From: an uncultured Collinsella sp.
GTDB lineage: Bacteria; Actinomycetota; Coriobacteriia; Coriobacteriales; Coriobacteriaceae
Assembly: GCA_900548815.1 (NCBI GenBank)
Contig: URLR01000084.1
Coordinates: 1-7,130 of the forward strand
DNA length: 7,130 nt
Direction: 5' to 3'
Part shown: one piece after another, positions 1-6,266 of the stretch
How the letters are laid out: the number at the start of each line of letters is the position of its first letter
Numbering within the stretch: the stretch's first letter is position 1
Made by a program: the position numbers and the translations under genes
The notes under the pieces: generated by a model
Told to the model about the DNA's origin: nothing
Database searches by the model: none
What the model saw: the letters and a program-made list of their open reading frames with translations, nothing else

Positions 1-47
1 CTACACGAGCCTTATCGTCGGCAGCGTCAGATGTGTATAAGAGACAG
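1..47 (+). other. Illumina Nextera i5-side adapter (not genomic)
   Basis: This is library-preparation sequence. Bases 1-6 (ctacac) are the end of the P5 primer. Bases 7-14 (gagcctta) fill the i5 index slot, and I recall this as a Nextera XT i5 index. Bases 15-28 (tcgtcggcagcgtc) are the Read 1 adapter. Bases 29-47 (agatgtgtataagagacag) are the 19-bp hyperactive Tn5 mosaic end. Genomic sequence starts at 48. Translated in other frames the adapter yields artefact peptides such as MYKRQ and, on the minus strand, LSLIHI, which falsely extend reading frames through this end. Confidence 0.98.
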
Positions 48-893
48 GATGCGCGTGGGCTCCGAGACGTTGACGGCACGGCCCGACAGGTAGCTGTTGA
101 GCACCTGACGCAGCTCGTCGGCGGTCTGGAAGCGGTTTGCGGGGTCCTTCTCCATGCACTTGAGGATGATGCGCTCAAGGTCGGCGTCGACACCGGAGTT
201 GATCTGGCTCGGCGGAATAGGCAACTCGTTGACCTGCTTGAGTGCGACCGAGATAGCGTCGTCACCGTCAAAGGGAACGCGGCCGGTGGCGCATTCATAC
301 ATTACGACGCCCAGCGAGTAGATATCCGAGGTGGGGCCGAGGTCCTGACCACGGGTCTGCTCGGGGCTGACGTAGTGGGCGGTTCCCAGCACGTTGTTGT
401 CTTGCGTGAGGTGGCTGTTCTTGGCGCGCGCAATGCCAAAGTCCATCACCTTGATGTTGCCGTCGGGCAGCACCATGATGTTCTGCGGCTTAATGTCGCG
501 GTGGATGATCTCGTGCTTGTGGGCGACCGAAAGCGCGGAGCTGATCTGCGAGCCGATCTGGGCGACCTTCTTGGGGTCGAGGGCGCCGTGGCTCTTGATG
601 CCGCTCTTAAGGTCGGTGCCGCGCAGGTACTCCATGACGATGTAATAGGTGTCGCCGTCCTTGCCCCAATCGTAGACGCCCACGATATAGGGGGAGGAGA
701 GACCGGCTGCTGCCTGGGCCTCCTGCTTAAAGCGTGCGGCGAAGGTTGCGTCGCCAGCATACTGCGGCAGCATGATCTTGACGGCTACCGTGCGGTCGAG
801 AACCTGGTCCTGTGCACGGTAGACGGTCGCCATGCCGCCTGTTCCTACCTTATCCTTGAGGAGGTATCTTCCCCCGAGGACCCTCTGTTCCAT
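48..893 (-). CDS. pknB: PknB-type membrane Ser/Thr protein kinase, kinase domain only (3' end cut by contig end)
   Basis: A Hanks-type Ser/Thr kinase that would phosphorylate division and wall-synthesis proteins at the membrane. The 282 visible residues hold a complete catalytic domain at about 10-268: glycine-rich loop GTGGMATV (17-24), catalytic Lys39, helix-C Glu58, HRD (131-133) with Lys135 and Asn138, DFG (151-153), activation loop with Thr163, and the SPEQ motif (176-179). The start chosen is the ATG at 893, because AGGAG at 899-903 sits 5 nt upstream. An in-frame ATG at 908 has no comparable site. The last genomic codon is 48-50; the residues LSLIHI beyond it are adapter. Family members continue with a juxtamembrane linker, one membrane helix and PASTA domains, and none of these is in the window. 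Oddity: the activation-loop TQT of mycobacterial PknB reads TQD here. Synteny alone would also allow PknA, but the C-lobe sequence looks closer to PknB. Confidence 0.9.
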
Positions 894-898
894 TCCTG

Positions 899-903
899 CT
901 CCT
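899..903 (-). promoter_or_regulatory. Shine-Dalgarno site of the kinase gene
   Basis: The minus strand reads AGGAG, followed by a 5-nt spacer and ATG at 893. This decides the kinase start in favour of 893 over the in-frame ATG at 908, whose upstream bases show only weak complementarity to 16S rRNA. Confidence 0.7.
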
Positions 904-963
904 AACATAACTATTCGCTCAACGATGTGTGTAGTACCTATGATGTGGCCGCTGGGGCCGTGT

Positions 964-999
964 GGCGCGTTGCCGCTAACCCTTAGGCCGCGGCGCGCC
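964..999 (-). repeat. GC-rich imperfect inverted repeat (hairpin) between the fusion gene and the kinase gene
   Basis: On the minus strand the arm GGCGCGCCGC (990-999) can pair with GCGG plus CGCGCC (964-976), with CAA bulged out. That gives ten GC pairs closing a 13-nt loop, inside which TAA and TTA could also pair. No run of T follows, so it does not look like a standard intrinsic terminator. It lies in the 132-nt gap between the stop at 1026 and the kinase ATG at 893, by far the widest junction in the operon. I see no convincing -35/-10 promoter pair in this gap. A role in mRNA processing, stability or attenuation is possible but inferred. Confidence 0.5.
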
Positions 1000-1025
1000 T
1001 CGGGTGTCCGATTCGATCATGGGCA

Positions 1026-3896
1026 TCACGCTCCCTGTGCGGCAAGCGCCGCGGTCAGGACGATACCGGCGATCTTGGCGGCCTTGACGTCATGCTTGTC
1101 GAAATCCTCCAAGGCCACCGAGATGGCGACCGTGGGTGAATCGTAAGGTGCAAAGCCAACGAACATCGAGTTGACGTTGGTGCCGCCGGTCTCGGCCGAG
1201 CCGGTCTTGCCGGCGACCTTGACGCCGGGGATTTGGGCATCGGTGCCGGTGCCGGACTGGACGACGGCAAGCATGGCCTGCTTGACCTGGTCGGCCGTGG
1301 CGGAGCTGACGGCCTGACCAAGCGAGCGGGACTGCGTGGTCTTGACCACGGTTCCGTCCGGGGCGAGTACCTGGGCTACAAAGTACGGGTCCATGACCAC
1401 GCCGCTGTTAGCGATGGCGGCGGCAATCACGGCGTTTTGCATGACGGTGGTCTGCGGGCCGGGCGTGTGGTCCATGCCGACAGGCTGGCCGGCGCCGGCC
1501 CAGGCGGTCTCCCACTCGGTCATGAGCGACGGGTCGGCCATGATGGAGGCCGCGGAGGTCAGGTCCTGGCCGAGCTTTTGGCCGTAGCCAAAGGCGTTGG
1601 CAAACTGCACGAGCGTGTTTGCGCCAACTTCGTTTGCCACCTGGCCAAAGACGACGTTGGAGGACACGGCAAAGGCCTGCTGCAGACTGATGGTGCCGTA
1701 GCTCTCGTTGGCATCGTTGGTGACCGGTGCGTTGCCGATATCCATGGAGCCGGGCGCCTGGTAGGTGCTGGTCAGGCTGGCGGTACCGGTCTCGAGTGCC
1801 GCGGAAAGCGTAACGACCTTAAACGTGGAGCCCGGCGTGTACAGCGCGTCCATGGCGCGATTGTACATGGAGCCGTCCTCGCCGCCGCCCGTCTGCAGCA
1901 GGGCATCGATGTTGGTGTTGTCGTAGGTGGGCGAGCTGGCACATGCGAGCACCGCGCCGGTACGCGGGTCGATGACCACTACAGCGCCCTTAAAGCCCTT
2001 GAGTGCCTGCTCGGCCGCCGTCTGGATACGCGAGTCGATGGTGAGCTTGGCGGTGTTGCCCGGCTGGGTCTGGCCCGCGAGCGACGCGATGGCATTGTTC
2101 CAGCTGGAGTAGTCCTTAGAACCGGTGAGCGTGTCGTTCATGACGCTCTCGATGGCGGTGGTGCCATACTGCTGGCTCACGTAGCCAACCACGTGAGCTG
2201 CCAGGTTACCGTTGGGGTAGGAGCGTACGTAGGTGCCGTCCTCCTGCTGCAGCGACTCGGCCAGCGTCACGCCGTCGGACGTGATGATGGAGCCGCGCTG
2301 GATGTACTTGGAGCGGGCGATGGTGTGGTTGTTGGTCGGCATGTCCTGATAGTCCTTGGCCTTAATGACCTGGACATAGGTGAGGTTGCCGATAAGGATG
2401 GCGAACAGCGCCGTAAAGGCGAGCACCGCGCGGGTTAGACGGTTGGCAAGAGCAACGCGGCCGAGCACACCGGATTCAGGCGTGTCGAGCAGGCGACGGC
2501 GCATGCGCGAGCCGACGGAATGGCTGCCGCTGCCGTAGGAAGACGAGGTGGCAAAGCGCGTGCCCGTCGGGGCGGCGGCAGATGCGACCTGATCATCGGT
2601 GATGGCGGCCATGGTGCCGGTGCCGGTAAGCTCGGCCTCGCGTCCGGTCGCCTCGTCACCGGCGCGCAGCAGGAGCGCGACGATGATAAAGCTCGCCAGC
2701 AGAGAGGAGCCGCCCTGGCTCATAAAGGGCAGGGTGACGCCGGTCAGCGGGATCAGGCGGGTTACGCCGCCAACGATCAAGAAGGCCTGGAAGCTGATGG
2801 CGGCCGTAAGGCCTGTGGCACTAAAGGCGGCGAGGTCGGATTTAGCGCGGGCAGCCGTGGTGAGGCCGCGAACGGCAAAGAGCATAAACAGGATGAGCAC
2901 GGCGCCGCCGCCCAAAAGGCCCATCTCCTCGCCGATAGCCGAGAAGATAAAGTCGGACTCGACGACAGGGATGTTGTTGGCCATGCCGTTGCCGATGCCA
3001 ACACCGACCAGACCGCCATCGGCAAGCGAGAAGAGTGACTGGACGATCTGGTAGCCCTGGCCCTGGGCGTCCTTAAACGGATCGAGCCAAACCTGGAAAC
3101 GCACCTGAACGTGAGACAGGAACTTGTAGGCGCCCACGGCTCCAACGGCTAAGAGCGCAAGGCCGATAACGACATATGAAAAGCGCCCCGTGGCAACGTA
3201 GAGCATCAGCAAGAAGATGGTGTAGAACAGCACGGCCGAACCCAGGTCGCGTTCGAAGACGACGACGAGCAGGCACACACCCCACACGGCAAACAGCGGC
3301 AGCAGCAGTCGCAGGCGAGGGATCTTAAAGCCCAGGATCTTGCGGTTGGAGATGGAGAGCAGCTCGCGGTTCTCGGCCAGGTACCCGGCCAGGAACAGCA
3401 CGATAAAGACCTTGGCGAACTCGCCGGGCTGGATGGTAAAGCCCGCGATGCGAATCCACAGCTTGGAGCCCGAGATCGTGGTGCCGATAAAGATAGGCAG
3501 CATCAGCAGAATGATGCCGATGATGCCAAAGGTGTACTTGTAGCGCATGACCACGTCGAGGTTTTTGACTAGTGCAAGCGTTCCCACCATGAGCGCCACC
3601 GAGACAAACAGGATGATGAGCTGTGAGATGGCGAGAGCGGGGGCGAGACGCGTCACGAACGTGATGCCGATGCCCGAAAGTATAAATACGATGGGCAGGA
3701 TGGCGGGGTCGGCACCGGGCGCCAAGATGCGCACGGCAATGTGGGCCGCGGCAAAGGCGGCAAAGAGGCCGATCGGTACGGCGAGCGTCTCAAAGGAGAT
3801 GGCAGCGCCCGCGGTGAGGACGTACATCGCATACAGCAGGATGACGGGGAACGCCGAGGCGATGAGCAAGAGCAGCTCGGTGTTGCGGCGACTCAT
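1026..3896 (-). CDS. rodA-pbpA: RodA-PbpA fusion: SEDS peptidoglycan polymerase joined to class B penicillin-binding protein
   Basis: A 956-residue membrane protein that would polymerise lipid II (SEDS half) and cross-link the strands (transpeptidase half). Residues 1-411 are a SEDS domain with ten or more hydrophobic segments. They include WLDPF (270-274), GYQIVQSLFS (281-290), ESDF (313-316), whose Asp315 matches the catalytic Asp of RodA as I align it, and SQGGSS (393-398). Residues 412-488 are a Ser/Thr/Ala/Gly-rich linker, presumably cytosolic, ending in a basic RMRRR. A membrane helix lies at about 489-510, followed by a short N-terminal PBP region and the transpeptidase domain with STFK (Ser690), SSN (745-747) and KTG (897-899). 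No PASTA domain follows. The ATG at 3896 is chosen over a GTG at 3905 because AAAGGGAG lies 8 nt upstream of the ATG and would abut the GTG. The protein then begins MSRRNTELLL, which fits the start of the conserved region of mycobacterial RodA as I recall it. In mycobacteria the two halves are separate adjacent genes. The reading frame is open with no sign of a frameshift. Confidence 0.94.
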   Translation of the reverse strand: MSRRNTELLLLIASAFPVILLYAMYVLTAGAAISFETLAVPIGLFAAFAAAHIAVRILAPGADPAILPIVFILSGIGITFVTRLAPALAISQLIILFVSVALMVGTLALVKNLDVVMRYKYTFGIIGIILLMLPIFIGTTISGSKLWIRIAGFTIQPGEFAKVFIVLFLAGYLAENRELLSISNRKILGFKIPRLRLLLPLFAVWGVCLLVVVFERDLGSAVLFYTIFLLMLYVATGRFSYVVIGLALLAVGAVGAYKFLSHVQVRFQVWLDPFKDAQGQGYQIVQSLFSLADGGLVGVGIGNGMANNIPVVESDFIFSAIGEEMGLLGGGAVLILFMLFAVRGLTTAARAKSDLAAFSATGLTAAISFQAFLIVGGVTRLIPLTGVTLPFMSQGGSSLLASFIIVALLLRAGDEATGREAELTGTGTMAAITDDQVASAAAPTGTRFATSSSYGSGSHSVGSRMRRRLLDTPESGVLGRVALANRLTRAVLAFTALFAILIGNLTYVQVIKAKDYQDMPTNNHTIARSKYIQRGSIITSDGVTLAESLQQEDGTYVRSYPNGNLAAHVVGYVSQQYGTTAIESVMNDTLTGSKDYSSWNNAIASLAGQTQPGNTAKLTIDSRIQTAAEQALKGFKGAVVVIDPRTGAVLACASSPTYDNTNIDALLQTGGGEDGSMYNRAMDALYTPGSTFKVVTLSAALETGTASLTSTYQAPGSMDIGNAPVTNDANESYGTISLQQAFAVSSNVVFGQVANEVGANTLVQFANAFGYGQKLGQDLTSAASIMADPSLMTEWETAWAGAGQPVGMDHTPGPQTTVMQNAVIAAAIANSGVVMDPYFVAQVLAPDGTVVKTTQSRSLGQAVSSATADQVKQAMLAVVQSGTGTDAQIPGVKVAGKTGSAETGGTNVNSMFVGFAPYDSPTVAISVALEDFDKHDVKAAKIAGIVLTAALAAQGA

Positions 3897-3904
3897 AAGC
3901 GGCA

Positions 3905-3912
3905 CTCCCTTT
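3905..3912 (-). promoter_or_regulatory. Shine-Dalgarno site of the rodA-pbpA fusion
   Basis: The minus strand reads AAAGGGAG directly after the phosphatase stop codon (3913-3915), with an 8-nt spacer to the ATG at 3896. Its position excludes the upstream in-frame GTG at 3905, which would leave no spacer. Confidence 0.85.
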
Positions 3913-5847
3913 CTAATTCTTATCGGAGGCTTCGGCCTCGGCGGACTGTTCGGCGGTTTTCTCGGAATCTGATTCGGAGGTCGATCCCTGATTGGTGTTG
4001 TCGCGAATCGTTTGCGCGTCGATCACCTGGCGGGTCTGCTCCTCGTCGATCTGGTGGCGGTACTTGGATATCGTGTCCTGCGCATCGTCGACACTTGTTT
4101 GCGGAATACCCGCCTTGAGGCGGTTTTGCGTGTCTTCGGGCAGGTCGGATAGCTTGATGCTGGTTTCGCTTTCGAGCCAGTGGAGCTTGAGTCCGAGTGG
4201 CTTGCCGGGCAGGCCGCGCCAGACGGCGACATTGCCCTGGTAGGTACCCAGGTAGTACGAGCCGGTGACACCCGTGTAGGCCCAGATGCCAGCTGCCAGC
4301 ACAAAGACGAGGGCCAGGATGGCGGCGATAGTAACGTTGCGGCGACGCACGCGTTGCGCCTCGCGCATGACGCCATCGTCAACCAGGTCAACGACTACTA
4401 CGGTCACGTTGTCGTGGCCGCCGGCGGCAAGCGCCGCGTCCACTAGGTTGTCGACGCAGATTTGCGCGGTTGAGGACTGCGTGGCGATGTTCTCGATATC
4501 GCTATCGGGAATCATGCTCGAAAGGCCGTCGGAGCACAGGATCAGACGGTCACCTTCCTCGATATGCAGAGTGAAGTGGTCGGCATACATGGCGGGGTCC
4601 GAGCCCAGCGCGCGGGTGATGACCGAACGGTTGGGGTGGACGCGAGCCTCGTCTGCCGTGATTTCGCCGGCGTCCACGAGCTCCTCCACGTAGGAGTGGT
4701 CGCGGGTCACGCGGATGAGCGTGCCCTCGTGGAGCAGGTAGGCGCGAGAGTCACCCACGTGGGCGATGGCGAGCGTGTCGTTTTCGATATAGGCGCAAGT
4801 GGCTGTGCAGCCCATGCCGGGCTTGCCCAGGCCATTCAAGGCAGCCTCGATTACGGCGGCGTTGGCGGCCTCGACGGCTGCCGCCAGGCGTGCGGCGTCG
4901 GCAGACTGAGGAGCTGTCTTGGCAATGGTCTCGACAGCGATAGAGGAGGCTACCTCGCCGGCGGCGTGACCGCCCATGCCGTCGCATACGCAAAAGAGCG
5001 GCGACTGCACCAGGTAGGAATCCTCATTGTGCGGGCGCACACAGCCAACGTCGGAGCGGGCGCCCCACATGAGTTGCGTGGTGGTGCCGGCATCATAGGT
5101 CGAGTCGGTCTCGATGCGCTCCTCGGTTAGGGGTTCAAAGCTCATGGTCGAGCCGGGGTCTTTGAGCTTGGCCTCAACGGCGGCAACGTCGATCTCGGCT
5201 GTGTCACCGGGAGAGACGGTGTCGGTCTCGGCGTTTGATTCGGAATCGCCGGTGTCCGGGGAGTCGGGCTCCTCGGAAACGCGGGCGGTCGACTCGTCAT
5301 CTTGCGGGCTGACGTCTATAGGCTCGGGCGTCGCAAAGTGCGACGGCGCGGGCGTGTTTTGCGACTGGGCGGCGGGCTCGGCCACGGCATCGGACTCGCT
5401 TGCGGGCGCAGGCTGCGGGGTCTTGGGTGCAGGGCCGTCCTCGGGGGATGTCCCCGCCTCGGGCGCCGGCGTAGACGCGGGCGCAACCTCGGATGCCGGG
5501 GCTATGGGAAACGCCGGCGCGGCGGGCTCGGGTGCCGCAAACACCGCAGCGCTCTCGTTGATTGCCGCGGCGACGGGCTCTGCAAAGTGAGCCGGCGCCG
5601 GGGTTGCTTCGGGCGCTGTGGGCTGTTCCGCAGCATGTGCGCCGATGGGCGCCGCTACGGCATCCTCTTCGTCCTCGTTATCGGCGAGATCCGAAATATC
5701 ATGCGTTACATGCGAAAGAGGCAGGGAGAACACGGTGTCCTCGGGTTCCACGGGTGCGGAGCCCGCCGGAGCGGCGTGGGCCGGCGCAGCTGCGGCGGCA
5801 GCCGGTGCCTCGGTCATAGTTGCGGACTTGTTCTCCTCGTCGATCAT
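3913..5847 (-). CDS. pstP: PstP-type PP2C Ser/Thr protein phosphatase with long N-terminal extension
   Basis: A metal-dependent phosphatase that would dephosphorylate the operon's kinase and its substrates. It has 644 residues. Residues 1-255 are an Ala/Pro/Glu/Ser-rich, probably disordered extension. Residues 257-490 are the PP2C domain: RPHNED (271-276), CDGMGG (288-293, metal-binding Asp289), GDSRAY (365-370), SDG (439-441) and GHDN (477-480). Basic residues RRR (501-503) precede a membrane helix at about 504-524. The outer segment at about 528-605 carries YYLG, LSDLP and a DAQDTISKYRHQI stretch resembling the outer part of mycobacterial PstP. A polar Ser/Glu-rich tail ends the protein. 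The ATG overlaps the fhaB stop (ATGA), and AAGGTG lies 8 nt upstream, so translation from residue 1 is well supported even though mycobacterial PstP starts almost at the catalytic domain. An internal Met235 just before the domain is an alternative start, but I saw no reason to prefer it. The extension is the odd part. Confidence 0.94.
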   Translation of the reverse strand: MIDEENKSATMTEAPAAAAAAPAHAAPAGSAPVEPEDTVFSLPLSHVTHDISDLADNEDEEDAVAAPIGAHAAEQPTAPEATPAPAHFAEPVAAAINESAAVFAAPEPAAPAFPIAPASEVAPASTPAPEAGTSPEDGPAPKTPQPAPASESDAVAEPAAQSQNTPAPSHFATPEPIDVSPQDDESTARVSEEPDSPDTGDSESNAETDTVSPGDTAEIDVAAVEAKLKDPGSTMSFEPLTEERIETDSTYDAGTTTQLMWGARSDVGCVRPHNEDSYLVQSPLFCVCDGMGGHAAGEVASSIAVETIAKTAPQSADAARLAAAVEAANAAVIEAALNGLGKPGMGCTATCAYIENDTLAIAHVGDSRAYLLHEGTLIRVTRDHSYVEELVDAGEITADEARVHPNRSVITRALGSDPAMYADHFTLHIEEGDRLILCSDGLSSMIPDSDIENIATQSSTAQICVDNLVDAALAAGGHDNVTVVVVDLVDDGVMREAQRVRRRNVTIAAILALVFVLAAGIWAYTGVTGSYYLGTYQGNVAVWRGLPGKPLGLKLHWLESETSIKLSDLPEDTQNRLKAGIPQTSVDDAQDTISKYRHQIDEEQTRQVIDAQTIRDNTNQGSTSESDSEKTAEQSAEAEASDKN

Positions 5848-6260
5848 CGACGGTTCACCTTCATGACCACGTCGCCAATCTGGACTTCGTCGCCCTCACG
5901 CAGCGTCGCGGGCTCCACGAGCTGGCGGCCGTTGACGAGCGTGCCGTTAAGCGAGTTGAGGTCCTCGATGATGAGCGCCGGGCCCTGCAGCGAAAAGCGC
6001 GCATGCGAGGCCGAGACGAACGGTTCGTTGATGCAGATGTCCGAAGATGGCGAGCGACCGACGATGACGGGGCCGAGCATGTCTACGTGGATGCCGCGGA
6101 TACCGCGCGGACCCTTGTCCACATCAATCGTCCAGATAGCCGAGTCGCGGCGCTGCCCGCGCACAAGTCCCACGCCGGTCTTCATGACGGCGAACAGGAA
6201 GATATAGAGCAGGGCGACCAGGACGATGCGGCCTGCAAAAAGGACGATATCGATGTTCAT
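5844..6260 (-). CDS. fhaB: FhaB-type membrane-anchored FHA-domain protein
   Basis: A 138-residue phosphothreonine reader. One membrane helix lies at about residues 6-26. A short linker follows, then an FHA domain at about 60-136 with GRSPSSD (68-74), SASHARF (83-89) and NSLNGT (102-107), the loops that bind phosphothreonine peptides. Arg69, Ser85, His86 and Asn105 are the expected key residues. The architecture and size match mycobacterial FhaB (FipA), which is linked to cell division through FtsZ and FtsQ. The start follows the fhaA stop by 6 nt, with AGGGGA located 9 nt upstream and inside the end of fhaA. Its stop overlaps the phosphatase start in ATGA, so the two are probably translationally coupled. 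In this operon it would recruit kinase substrates to the membrane; that role is inferred. Confidence 0.94.
   Translation of the reverse strand: MNIDIVLFAGRIVLVALLYIFLFAVMKTGVGLVRGQRRDSAIWTIDVDKGPRGIRGIHVDMLGPVIVGRSPSSDICINEPFVSASHARFSLQGPALIIEDLNSLNGTLVNGRQLVEPATLREGDEVQIGDVVMKVNRR
5856..5861 (-). promoter_or_regulatory. Shine-Dalgarno site of the phosphatase gene
   Basis: The minus strand reads AAGGTG inside the last codons of fhaB, 8 nt before the ATG at 5847. Together with the ATGA overlap it supports translation of the full-length phosphatase, including its N-terminal extension. Confidence 0.7.
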
Positions 6261-6266
6261 AAGCGA

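Noticed and set aside
54..69. Genomic bases next to the left adapter resemble the Nextera Read 2 adapter (14 of 16 positions)
   Set aside because: They encode in-frame kinase linker residues (NVSEPT) and are joined to i5-side adapter, not i7-side, so the likeness is probably chance.
33..905. 290-residue plus-strand open frame opposite the kinase
   Set aside because: It starts in adapter (MYKRQ), has no recognisable domain and lies antisense to a clear kinase. It reflects high GC in the opposite frame.
894..908. Kinase start at the upstream ATG (908), adding five residues
   Set aside because: AGGAG lies between the two ATGs and serves only the one at 893.
894..1025. Intrinsic terminator or kinase promoter in the intergenic gap
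   Set aside because: The hairpin has no U-run, and no -35/-10 pair with reasonable spacing could be found.
1233..2438. 401-residue plus-strand open frame opposite the transpeptidase domain
   Set aside because: Gly/Val/Arg/His-rich composition typical of GC-rich antisense frames, no domain, and full overlap with conserved PBP motifs on the other strand.
3897..3905. GTG start for the fusion protein, adding three residues
   Set aside because: AAAGGGAG would directly abut the GTG with no spacer, while it is 8 nt from the ATG at 3896.
5302..6207. 301-residue plus-strand frame opposite the phosphatase extension and fhaB
   Set aside because: It spans the junction of two well-supported minus-strand genes and is Arg/Gly-rich with no motif.
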